A stretch of DNA of 64,000 nucleotides from Undaria pinnatifida (lineage: Eukaryota > Sar > Phaeophyceae > Laminariales > Alariaceae): contig JABAKD010000008.1 in NCBI GenBank assembly GCA_012845835.1, positions 12,092,980 through 12,156,979 on the forward strand. The letters are read 5' to 3'. Both the position numbers and the translations under genes were made by a program. The notes under the pieces were generated by a model that was given only the letters and a program-made list of their open reading frames with translations, was not told the origin of the DNA and did no database searches. Positions 20,381-30,369 of the stretch are shown piece after piece. Position 1 is the first letter of the stretch, and every line of letters begins with the position of its first letter.

Positions 20381-22258
20381 TCACCAGATCCGTGCCCCTT
20401 CAGGAGCACCCGTTTCGCGTTCAGGGCCCGCCGGTTGGCCAGCAGCGACAGCAGCACATCCTCCCCCGCATGAGATAGGAGTCCTACCCCGTGGTCGAAC
20501 GACGTCGCCTCCGGCAGCGGCGTAGAGACCGCTTCTTCCGGCACGCCCGAAAGCTGACGGCCCTCCGACCTGGTCCTTCCCGGCACGCGCTCGTCGCCCC
20601 CCTCGCCCAGCATCCTCGTTGCATGGGGGGTGAGCGGCGAAGAATATCCTGCGGCGACCGGCGGCGGCTGTCTCCCTCTGTACGTCCGCGGGGCCGGTGT
20701 CGCCGCCGGAGATGGCGATGACGATGTTGTCGAGCCGGCGTCCTCGATGGATGAGGGAGACCACTCCGGCATCGGCAAACATGCGGCAGGCGGTGTGAGA
20801 GCGCTGGGCGAGTGCGCAGGCGGCGGACCGGCAGCAGCGGGCGGCATAGCAGCCGGTCCGGGCGGCGGCGAGGTGAGCGCTGGGTGAGTGCGCGGACGGC
20901 GGTGATGACGATTGCAGCGGTGTTGGCGGCCAGGTGGCTGCTGCAGGCGGTGTACCTGCAGTTGCAGGCGGCTTCGAGCGAGGGGTGTGAGCGATGGGTG
21001 AGTGCGCGGGCGGCGGACCGGCAGCGGCGGGCGGCATACCAGACGGTCCGGTCGGCGGCGAGGTGTGAGCGCTGGGTGAGTGCGCGGGCGGCGGACCGGC
21101 AGCGGTGGGCGGCATAGCAGTCGGTCTGGTCGGCGGCGAGGTGTGAGCGCTGGGGGAGTGTGCGGACGGCGTCGAGGCCATCTCGAATGACACCCCCGGA
21201 GGCGTGGGCGGTGCTGGCGCGGAAGGGGCAGCATTGAATCCCCCCCCCCCGACTGTGGCAGCGGCGGCCATGTAAAGTTGAGTCGGGTGGTGTAGAGGGA
21301 GTCGTTCGCCGATCCCCGAATGAAGCGGAGCCTTCCCGCCTATTTTCACACTACGTGCGATGAAGAGCTGCAGGGGAGCTCCGCTGGCTTGAGCTGCGCC
21401 GGGAGCCGGAGAAGAGAGAGTTGCAGTAGCAGAGGTAGACGTGGCAGGAGGCGTACCCTCTTGCTGTTCTTGGTGTTGTTGGTACTGTTGCTGCTGCTCG
21501 GGAGTCCCCGACTCCGCCGTCGGTGGTGATGACCAGTGCCCCGCTGCTGCCCCCCACCCCGAGTACCCCATGTATTCGTTCTCGTAGGGATAATCTGCTG
21601 CCAAAGCGTCCCGCGGTGCGTTGGGAAATTTTCCAGGCGGCAAATTAGGCGAAGGATTCGGCGGCGAATTAGACGGAAAATTAGGCGGTGGCACCTGCCC
21701 GAATCCCTCGCCCCTGCCTCGGCCGCGCCCGCCCGAAGGATGATGCCAGTTCTCGTGGCCACGTCCTCCGGGGTAGTTGTTCGCATATCCGCCAGGCCCG
21801 GGTCCGTGTCCTGGCGGCGGCGTGCTCTGCTGCTCCAGCGGGTGGCCCCGACTCCAACGCGCACCCGAGTCGTTGGGGTACGGTTGATGGTAGGTGTTCG
21901 CATACCCCCCAGGCCCGGGTCCGTGTCCTGGCGGCGGCGTTCTCTGCTGCTCCTGCGGGTGGCCCCGACTCCAACGCGCACCCGAGTCGTTTAGGTACGG
22001 TTGCTGTCGATATTTACCTTCCACCCCGCGCCCTCCTCCGCGTCCGGCGTACGGCCCGAGTCCGTGCGACTGCAGGTATCCGTGGAAATCACCGTAGTAT
22101 CTGTCGAATTGTCGACGCATGACGATGCATTCGGGGGTGTTGTGGTCTTGCCCCTCGCCGTGGAGCGCGCAGTAGGTATACGTTCGGTCGCGCTCCGCGT
22201 ACCACCGATCACCAGCATTCCGCCCTCTCAAACTTTCTAGACCGAGCAAGCATTTCAT
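20381..22258 (-). CDS. Gag-like, proline-rich frame with a C2H2-like knuckle (625 codons)
   Basis: ATG at 22258. Residues about 29-45 read YCALHGEGQDHNTPEC, a C-x2-H-x5-H-x4-C motif of the kind found near the end of some retrotransposon Gag proteins. Two tandem peptide repeats follow. One is 39 residues (117 bp at 21779-22012) around TPPPGHGPGPGGYAN and NDSGARWSRGHP. The other has roughly 78-bp units around PPPAHSPSAHTSPPT (about 20820-21190). The C-terminal third is a shifted or degenerate reading. A second minus frame (21234-20158) overlaps it and is mostly low-complexity R/P sequence. Capsid-type Gag sequence upstream is missing or broken; 22577-22335 (with NMIADLANALRQVL) is a probable remnant of it. 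Confidence 0.6.
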   Translation of the reverse strand: MKCLLGLESLRGRNAGDRWYAERDRTYTYCALHGEGQDHNTPECIVMRRQFDRYYGDFHGYLQSHGLGPYAGRGGGRGVEGKYRQQPYLNDSGARWSRGHPQEQQRTPPPGHGPGPGGYANTYHQPYPNDSGARWSRGHPLEQQSTPPPGHGPGPGGYANNYPGGRGHENWHHPSGGRGRGRGEGFGQVPPPNFPSNSPPNPSPNLPPGKFPNAPRDALAADYPYENEYMGYSGWGAAAGHWSSPPTAESGTPEQQQQYQQHQEQQEGTPPATSTSATATLSSPAPGAAQASGAPLQLFIARSVKIGGKAPLHSGIGERLPLHHPTQLYMAAAATVGGGGFNAAPSAPAPPTPPGVSFEMASTPSAHSPSAHTSPPTRPTAMPPTAAGPPPAHSPSAHTSPPTGPSGMPPAAAGPPPAHSPIAHTPRSKPPATAGTPPAAATWPPTPLQSSSPPSAHSPSAHLAAARTGCYAARCCRSAACALAQRSHTACRMFADAGVVSLIHRGRRLDNIVIAISGGDTGPADVQRETAAAGRRRIFFAAHPPCNEDAGRGGRRARAGKDQVGGPSAFGRAGRSGLYAAAGGDVVRPRGRTPISCGGGCAAVAAGQPAGPERETGAPEGARIW

Positions 22259-22631
22259 TTTTCTGACGAATTTCTATGGGTCTAGACTCGTACGTGCCTG
22301 CTGTTGGGGCGGTTGTCCCTCCCTCGTTGGTCATCTACAGTACTTGGCGAAGAGCGTTGGCTAGGTCCGCGATCATGTTCGATGAAGTTGCTGATGGAGC
22401 TGCCGCTGCTGTTGTTTCATGGTGTTGTTCATTGGCGGGGAAGGACTCGCGTCCGTCTCCTCCATGGTGTTGTGCATTGGCGGAGGAGGACTCGCGTCCC
22501 TCTCCCCCGTTGCCTACTCCGCCGGGAGGGGTGCTCAACCTTTCCCCCGACGAAGGTCTTGTGTCGGTTCTCCTCATTGGCGCTTAGCAACGCACAACCC
22601 ACTCGTTCGTTGAAGATCGTTGACGCTAGCG

Positions 22632-23138
22632 TGTGGAGTAGGTTGGTACGTGTGGCGCCCCGGTGGTGGTGTAGGTGGAGGAGAAAGGTGGTGTAATAGC
22701 CGGTGATTGGTAAACTACAAACTACTAACTAAGGCGGGTGTGATAACCCGATTTACGTGTGTGGTGAAGCGTGATAGCTCAGGTGTGATAACCCGGATAT
22801 ATATGGAACTCGGTGCTGTGGCGTGATAGCCGGGATGTAAATACACAGGCGTGGTAGCCGTGCAGTGGTGAAGGCGTGATAGCCCTTGCAATATAGATGG
22901 GGCGTGGTAGCCCTTGGCGTGGTAGCCGTAGAAGAGACACAGAGAAGACACAAGGTAGAGGCAAAAATAGAGTCGAAAAATAGAGTGATATTATTCGGGC
23001 ACATAAAAACCCACAACACAAAATCCCGTTGTGGAGATCCATCCCACACATACATATACGAAACCCCCAAAATTCTCCGATCCATCTTTTCGACGGAATC
23101 TCGTTTGCAATCTGACAATGGAGTGAGTACGTCCAACA
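22632..23138 (-). repeat. 5' LTR of the Copia-type element
   Basis: Partner of 18540-19045. The G(C/T)GTG(A/G)TA(G/A)C motif occurs at about 22738, 22767, 22784, 22821, 22851, 22874, 22901 and 22918, reading GGCTACCACGCC-like in the sense direction. A repeated short motif inside an LTR commonly acts as a promoter or enhancer element. That role is inferred here. Confidence 0.95.
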
Positions 23139-23980
23139 ACCCGTGTCACGAATTCGGCGTCTTTCGGACCCCATCACTGATCCACTGCAATCCGCTGCGA
23201 TCCACTGCGCAGCTTCCACCCACATCACGTAGGCTCATCCCTCGCTCAATCCGCAACGACGTTGCACGTGCTCGGCACCGACACCCTGTGACGCGCACGT
23301 GTCGACAGTCAAAGTAGCAACGCCCTTCCCTGCGGTACATACCCGGACTGTGGTGCATGCCCCACCCTACCAGACGCTTAGACTATACAGCAAATAGTTT
23401 GAGTCACGGACAAATTCTCCGTGCCAGCAGCAGCAGGTGGGCCACTCGGTTACCATACAGGTGCCACGCTCATACCGCACGACTGCTGCTCACAACTCTA
23501 CTACCTACAGTACAGCATGATGGGTTCGCTGCCAGTAAAATGCCATATACTTGGCGGGGTTGGTCCCACAGCCGGGTCGCCTACTTAGCTTCCGCCCACT
23601 CAATACACAACTCGCCCCCTTCACTGTCCCAACGACCTCAGTTACAGCACTGACACCCTCCGCTGATGCACACCTCGCACGAACGATGGGAGATTTTCCA
23701 CATCACGGCCATTTCTCCCACTTGCTACACGCTTGAATTTACAGTGAACACTGAATTCTTGTGCTGGCTTTTTCTGCCGTGCTCTCCGCGTGCGCGGGTT
23801 GCCCTTCATCTCACCATTCATGGGTACGCAGATATCAATGCCATTTGTTGTATTGGCACAGCAGCGATATTGCAGCACATTGCACTGCTGTCGACGTGGC
23901 CGCCCCTTTAAGTGCGGTCGGTGTTTGCACCGATTTTTTCAGCTGTTCCGGCGTGATGCTGTCTTTCTAGTGCTGTTACG
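23139..23980. other. Mixed sequence right of the LTR element, no gene seen
   Basis: Short overlapping frames only. No domain, RNA gene or clear repeat could be recognised before the tandem array begins. Confidence 0.45.
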
Positions 23981-24440
23981 TAGTGCATGTGCTGCCCTTC
24001 ACGATGCTGCTAGGGTCGATGCTGGCACTTTTTCTGCAGCTGTCAGGACAGCTACTGTCCGCTATAAAGCGGTTGATACAGTTAGCGGAGATGCTTATAC
24101 TATACTACTAGCGTATATGCTATATGCTATCCTACTGCTGTTAGTGCATGTGCTGCCCTTCACGATGCTGCTAGGGTCGATGCTGCCACTTATCTGCAGC
24201 TGTTAGAACAGCTACTGTCCGTTACAAAGCGGTTAATGACAGTTTGCAGAGATGCTGCGCTGTATCCTGCTAGTGTATATGCCGTCTTTCTTCTGCTGTT
24301 AGTACATGTGCTTCCCTTCGCAATGTTGCTAGGGTCGATGCTGCCACTTTTATGCAGCTTTCAGGACAGATACTGTCCGTTACAATTATGTTGATACAGT
24401 TAGCGGAGATGCTGCGCTTTATACTGCTATCGCAAGTGGG
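23981..24440. repeat. Tandem repeat, ~160 bp period, about 2.7 units
   Basis: Successive units start at 24000, 24161 and 24319 with GATGCTGCTAGGGTCGATGC. Each continues CACTTTT, CTGCAGCTGTCAGGACAGCT, ACTGTCCG, AAAGCGGTTGATACAGTTAG, CGGAGATGCT, GTATATGC and CTGCTGTTAGT. Words such as GCGGTTGATACAG and GAGATGCT echo the satellite at 1-6010. Confidence 0.85.
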
Positions 24441-25170
24441 GGTGCTGTGCTTTTGATACTATCACTAGAGGGGGCAAACAGTCTTTTTTTTTCGGGTGTA
24501 GACGTACATACTACCGCTTCTCGGGTCGTTGCTTCCTTCTGGTTTTCAACAGGTCCCGGCGTTCTACTGCGCAATTCAATGTGGTTGGTGTTGTCGTTAC
24601 CTTCGGGCACAGCAGCGATCATGCAGCAAGCTGCTCTGCTGTAGATGCCACAGTTCCTCTATAGTGCGGTCGTTGGGTGTACTGCCTTGTTCGGGCGTTA
24701 TGCACTCCCCATTTCAAGGCTAATGCGGTTTGTGTTGACGTTACCTTCCCTTGTATGCGTTGTTTACCGTGCCCCCCCCCACACACTGCGCCTATGGTGA
24801 ATGCTGCCCGTTTTGGTGCGGTGGGTGTGGACGTATGCACGACCCTTTACTGTGCTGCCCCACCCTGCACTGCGGCTAGGGTAAATGCTGCCCACTTTGG
24901 TCTCTTTTACTGCGGTTAATGCGGGCGTTTCCCGTATACCCTACGGTTGGGCTGGGCGCTGTCTTTATATATTGCGGTTTTGGTGGATGCTACCCTTCTT
25001 ACTGCTGATGTTTTGGACGCTCCTCATATCCTGCACTTCAAGTGACTGCCACCTTTCTTAATGCTGTGAGCTTGACGCTGCTCTCCTTTTATGCTGCTAG
25101 CTGGCGTGGGCGCTGCCATCATCCCCACTGATGTTGAAAGGGGTCGAGGCCCATAGCTTGCTGTTTGCTG
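24441..25170. other. GCTG-rich low-order repeat region without a gene
   Basis: Loose reiterations (TGCTGCCC, GTGCGGTCG/GTGCGGTGG, GACGTATGCACGACC-like and GACGTACATACTACC-like words) suggest a decayed tandem array continuing from the ~160 bp repeat. No coding frame carries a recognisable motif. Confidence 0.45.
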
Positions 25171-25173
25171 GCA

Positions 25174-25490
25174 CTATAGACACGCCTAGGCCGGGCAGGG
25201 TCTATTGGCCAGAGGTTGTCCACCGTTGGCCTGAGGGGGGCTGGTCAGCACCATTCAGGTGCTAGAAAGAGAGAGATAAGTTGTTGCGTTTTACCTGGTA
25301 GCTCCAAAACACAAGAAGTCAAGCGATCATAAACCCGGATTCCTATACCAGAATCCAGAAGATGATAAATGGAAACCCCTACACCATAAGACCCATTATA
25401 CTCGTCTCTGTGATCCTTACCGGTAAATCGTCGCAAGTAAGATCAGCTATAATATCTTATCACCAACACTACACTCTCTGGTGCTCCACT
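25174..25490 (+). repeat. LTR-like direct repeat, copy 1
   Basis: It begins TATAGACACGCCTAGGCCGG and ends CTCTCTGGTGCTCCACTGG. The block recurs 363 bp downstream with roughly 85-90% similarity. Landmarks are GGCAGGGTCTATTG, CCAGAATCCAGAAGATGATA and GCTATAATATCTTATCACC. It may be a solo LTR or duplicated leader upstream of the Gypsy-type element. Confidence 0.8.
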
Positions 25491-25536
25491 GGAAACATAT
25501 TCCTGACTAATGTCGGTGTGTTCAACTTGAATTATC

Positions 25537-25857
25537 GATAGTTATAGACACGCCTAGGCCGGGCAGGGTCTATTGACCAGAGGTTTTCCCCCTTGGCCTG
25601 AGGGGGGCTGGTCAGAACCATTCATGTGCTGGATAGAGATATATAAGTTGTTGTGTATTAGCTCCAAAACACGAAAATATAAGTGATCCTAAACCCGGAT
25701 CCCTATACCAGAATCCAGAAGATGATAAATAGAAACCCCTACACAATAAGATTCATTATACTCGTTCATTTGATTCTCAACGGTAAATCACCGCAAGTAA
25801 GATCCGCTATAATATCTTATCACCAACAACACTACACACTCTCTGGTGCTTCACTGT
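25537..25857 (+). repeat. LTR-like direct repeat, copy 2; putative 5' LTR with TATA-like box
   Basis: Second copy of the 25174-25490 block, immediately upstream of the gag-like frames. A GAGATATATAAGTTG sequence at about 25636-25650 resembles a TATA box. No third copy was found downstream of the pol region (36610-37500), so its role as the 5' LTR of the Gypsy-type element is inferred from position only. Confidence 0.6.
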
Positions 25858-26429
25858 CCACAGCACACATATATTGTCCCTACTTGCAGCAAGAACACCG
25901 CGACAACATATCTGCCTCCATCGCTCCTTCACGCGTCTTTCTCGTCCCGCCCCCGCCCCCCACTCCCCGTCCTCCCGCTGCCCTCCGTACAGACAACAAC
26001 ATCTCTACCAGTGACAATGCAGGCTACTTGGGTAGGCTGCGCTCTTCCACGCGCCCTAACCAGGACACCCACGAGACAGGGAGAGCACGCTCGAGATTAC
26101 GCTCGAGATTACGCTCGACATCACGCGACTCGAGACGGGGGGAACCTGCGGAGGAGGGATCCGGTGACGAGACGTCGGACGGGCCACAGGACAACCCCCC
26201 GGACTCACCAGCCAAGAGGGACGAGTTGTCGGTTCGAGCGGAGAAGGAGGCGGACCAACCTCCAGCAGACTCGGGGGCGTTTCGACGCCAGCTGTTGTCA
26301 ATTCCGGGGAGCGTCACCAGCTGGCCTCCCCGCGCTCGACAAAGCGCCATCGCCGTCATCTTGGCTCTGCGCGCTCGACAGAGCGCCACCCCCAGAGCGC
26401 CCGGAACCGGGGCGCCCATGTTGGCCCCT

Positions 26430-28507
26430 CGGACTTGTCATCCGAGGCGAAGCAGGTCAAGCAGGCGCTGGAGGACGCCAAGCAGACGACACTCCGGCGT
26501 ATAGCACGCCAACGTTTGAATGATGGCGACTTCGAGCGGGCAAAGCGCGATGAGCGGGAGGCGTCCGTGGAGGCTGGGAGGGCGCACCAAGCCCCCGCTC
26601 AAGCAGTTGCGTCGGCTGCGGCAGGAGCTACCGCGGTCTCCGCACCTTCGACGCGCCCACAGGGTATTGCCTCCCAGAAAGAACGACCCGGGGACGGCGC
26701 CTTTTAGAAGGGCAGCGTCGAGTTCATGGCATCTGGGCCGAGGGTGGAGATCTCTTCGGAGTCGGCGAAAGCGGTGGTGGAAACGGCCTCCGCCTTCCTC
26801 ACGTCGGAGAGGCAGGCGTCGTTGTTTCACGCGGACGTCCTTTCAGTGGAGGCGGCCGGGGTCCGCATGGGTAGTAACTCCTACGCCGGACAGAAGGGAG
26901 CCGTTCCGACCATTGCCCTCGTCAAGGCCTTAAGAATGGCCCACGACGAGGCCCACGACCCCTTCTTTTGGCCGACTCCGGAGGAGGAGTTGGAAGAATA
27001 CAATCGGGGGAAAAAGCAACGCGGCGACAGTCGCGATTGCGGGGATCGCATCCGTGGGGGTGGTGGCTCCGGGAGTGGCAGCGGCCAAGCTGGGGGGGGC
27101 GGAAATAATGGTGGGGGTGGCGACCACCACCACCGCCGCGGGGGTGGCAGCGGTGGTGGATGCGGGGGAGGGGCGCCGGGTGTTGGTGGCGGCTCCGGAT
27201 GCCGCCAAGGGAGCAGCCAGGGTCGCAACAACCGGTGCGGTTGCCCGCAGATCTGGGGGAGGCACCGAAGGGCGGCGGAACATCGCGATAGGACGTTCAG
27301 CGTGGGACGGCTCGTCCATCTCGTCCCGCTCATCCCGCTTGTCCTCGGCCTCGAACATGGACCACGGCGAGCTGACCGCAGGAGCGGGCAAAAGGCAAGC
27401 GACTCCTTCCCTGGTGGATGGTGTTTCCTCCGCCGAGCGCCTGAGCAAGCTGCCTGTGTCGGGAGATCACACTAAACCTGTTTCTTCGGATTTGGCCCGC
27501 GCTCGTACCTCCGTGGTATGCCACTGCCGCGGCTACAGCCAAAGCCACGCTTGATGACTCGATTAAGCGTGCCTACGTTAAGCTCCTTCACAAAGACGTT
27601 GCCTGCATTTCCGTGCTGTTGTTTCCCACCTCTTTGAAAAAGTCTGATGGCGCGCAGCAACTCACATGCTCGACGAGATCTGCAATGTCCGACATTCTCA
27701 TGCGCTGCGACGATCGTTGTACAGAGGGCGTACGATCGCCCACGTGGGTACCCGGTATGGACCACCCGCTCCACATGGCGTTCACACGTGCTATAACGCC
27801 TGATGAGCCCACGACCGCCCGCATGACGACCTTGATCGATGAAGGTTTTGGGGCAGGTGTCGCGATCCATGGCAGGGGGGGCATCTGGGCCTGAGGCCTT
27901 CACCCTCCTGTTGCGCCTGCTGATGGCGCACTTCGACCGGGTTGACACGGGGGAGGGCTGCACCATGTTGCATACTTTTGGAATGTGTAATGGCACGCCC
28001 TTTTGTGATTTCAGTCAGGATCTTCGCGTACTAGTGTCGACGATTACGCAGAGCGAGCGTGTTTTGTCTCCGGGGACGGATGTGGTGTTGGAGGTGGTTC
28101 AGATGGCCGTGAATGAGCAATTTCCTACCTTTATGCCTACGTTATACACTGGTTTGAGGGCAACGGACCCGAGACCATACGTCTCGTTGGATGCCATGTG
28201 GGGGGCTTTTAGTGACTTAGCGCATAATAAGACACCTGCTGTCAACGGCGAAAAAGATTTTTCTCTGCCTGGTTCTTCGACGGGAGCGCGGTCATTCGCC
28301 CCGTCGGGCCCCCGGTCCGCCGGTCATGGGCGCGGCCAGGGCCGAGTGCCGTCCCAGTCGCCTTCTAGGCAGATGGGATGGAGCCGTAATCCGATTATTA
28401 TGTCAATTAATGATCCCACCGACCCTTGGCGTAACAAAATATGCAATTGCTGGCCCCTAGAAGAACATCATTATGCAGAGATTTTCGCTGTTAGTTGCCT
28501 CGTTTAA
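26430..28507 (+). pseudogene. Gypsy-type Gag, frameshifted
   Basis: Pieces lie in different frames. At 26726-27000 the sequence reads MASGPRVEISSESAKAVVET and later FWPTPEEELEEYNRGKKQRG; a GGTGG-rich low-complexity linker follows. At 27839-28507 a 222-codon frame carries MAHFDRVDTGEGCTMLHTFG, DLRVLVSTI, VNEQFPTFMPTLY and a terminal NKICNCWPLEEHHYAE, which looks like a degenerate nucleic-acid-binding knuckle. Gag normally assembles the particle that packages element RNA. Here no single frame spans it, so it is not functional as read. Confidence 0.72.
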
Positions 28508-30365
28508 TACCAACGGCCCTCCCCTCCAGAGCGGCTTTCTCTCGCTCTGCACCCGCGCCGCTCTGCACCCGCGCCGCTTCCCTCCGAAGAAACGGGGACA
28601 TTGACCCAACCACCTCGAAGACACACACTCATTCTGAAACACTGCAGGCACCCATTTTTAACGCGAACGATTGTGTTAACGCGAACGGCTGTGTGAATCC
28701 TGAACTCGACCAACTCGGCGACGACGACGTTTACAGACAAACACGTATGACTAGCTGTCGCCGCGACGGCAAATCTTCTCGCGCGCACAATCACAACAAA
28801 AATCGTCGCCATCGTTCAAGCCAATCGCGAGGGTACCGCCAGGACAAGGGCCAAATATACAGTAACACGCGTAACGACAGTCACAGTGGTAACCACAACA
28901 ACAGCCAATGCATGCCTGGGCAACATGGTAGTGTCCCACCCTCGCACGTCTCTTCGACTCCTGCGACTGCTCCAGGGAGGCGCATCGGGGCGGACCACAA
29001 TCCGGGTGGAACCCCCAACGAGCGCCAACCGGGTAACTTTCGCTCAGACAACTGACAGCGCGACGACGGTACGGCACCCCCGGCCCGTCCGCTGACAGGA
29101 CTGTCGGAAACACCTCCTTCGGTTGCACAAGATGCTCAAGTACCTGTTTGCTCGCCTTTCAAATAGCGCAGCACGATTTCCTACTGTTAAGAGCCGACGG
29201 GCTCCTACGGCGTCTATTGACGGTCCTCACGGCGTAGTACCGGCGGCGGGGACAAGCGCTTCGAGCGTGCTCCCCCCAAGCCAGGTTACCTTTTTGACGA
29301 AGACAATGCGCGCTCACCGTGCCGCTCCACTTGGCCATGATTCGAGTTCGGCGACGGGAACCCGCGCTTCCAGCGCCCTCTCCCCCTGCCGTGGCTCAAA
29401 TTCGGCAATGGGGACACGCGCCCCTAACGCTGCCCCTCTAATACACGGCACGGAAACCTGCGCCTCTCGCGCTGCCCCCAGGCACGCGTCGCGCAGCAAG
29501 AAGGCTGCGGTGACGGCCCGTCGCCCTCCTAAGCGAGCGTGTTCATCTCCACTTCTTCTTGACCCTGAAGTGGCGGTTGGTTTGAGGTGCGGGTAGGCCA
29601 ACACTAACGCACCGAGATCTTTTGCGAGGTTCGATCCGGTGTTCCCTCGCGATAGTAGCGGGCGCTCTATCCCGTTTCACGTCAATAAGGAGTCGACAAG
29701 TTCAGCTACCTCGTCTCCCTTCTCCAAGAGGGGCTAACGGAAAATAGCCTCCTCGGGTAAAACGTCTAATGCCGCCTCTCCGAGCCCCGCGCTTGCAGAC
29801 ACCCGCATGGTCTACCGGCCTGCTTCGTCTTTAAGCACGCTAACCCACGTGCATCAGGCTACGTCTGCCCCAGTGGTACAGGAAGGAGATCTGACACTGC
29901 GCAACAGGCCAGTGGTGACGCCACGGCCTCCAGCCCGACCAGCTGGACGCTATTCCCGTGAACATACGGAAGAATTGCGCCACTCGTTAAGAAAAAACAA
30001 CTCCGAGCCCCCTGCCCCTTCGGACGCACGTAGAACACTTTGTTGCAATTTTACGCCCAAGAGCGACAAGGCCGCGACGCGAAAAACCATGGGTTCGGAC
30101 TCGCGTCGTGTTGCTGAGGCCGGACGTTCCCAGAAGGGGACGCTACAGGCCCAACCTGCCAAGGGCGGTGTTCCCAGACGGGGACATTGCAGGACCATAT
30201 TCCTAACACGACCTCCGACGGATTGGCAACCGATTTTTTACCCTCCTTTCTCGAATACTCCATAGACAAAGTGGTCTTGTTCTGGCAAACACCATCCCAT
30301 TTTTTTGCAGTGGTTTCCTTCGTCGTTTGTCGTGGACGACGTATTTCTGTTCTTGCGCGGAGCAG
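28508..30365 (+). pseudogene. Gag-pol spacer of the Gypsy-type element, degenerate
   Basis: Plus-strand frames at 28495-29055, 29123-29596 and 29807-30265 are low-complexity, S/T/P/R-rich and separated by stops. Motif-like reiterations (GSNSAMGTRAPNAAP next to DSSSATGTRASSALS) suggest an originally repetitive linker. No enzyme domain is visible. Position and strand tie it to the element. Confidence 0.5.
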
Positions 30366-30369
30366 TAAA

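Larger units (their letters stand above)
18540..23138 (-). mobile_element. LTR retrotransposon with Copia-type pol remnant, internally deleted
   Basis: Two direct ~506 bp LTRs (18540-19045 and 22632-23138) flank an interior transcribed from the minus strand. Flanking 5-mers ATCCG (left) and ACCCG (right) are an imperfect candidate target duplication. The interior has a gag-like frame and then the C-terminal part of a Copia-type reverse transcriptase plus RNase H. Protease, integrase and most of the RT are absent, so the element cannot move by itself. A purine-rich tract (AGTAGGGGGGC on the minus strand) sits next to the 3' LTR, where the polypurine tract belongs. I could not match a primer-binding site to a named tRNA. 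Confidence 0.93.

Noticed and set aside
20491-21981. Several plus-strand and alternative-frame ORFs across the Gag-like region
   Set aside because: They are antisense or shifted readings of a GC-rich tandem repeat with arginine-rich low-complexity products.
18540-23138. Endogenous virus instead of a retrotransposon
   Set aside because: No envelope-like frame; the RNase H signature and LTR structure are those of a Copia-type element.
18540-23138. A perfect 5-bp target-site duplication for the LTR element
   Set aside because: The flanks read ATCCG and ACCCG, one mismatch, so it is reported only as a candidate.
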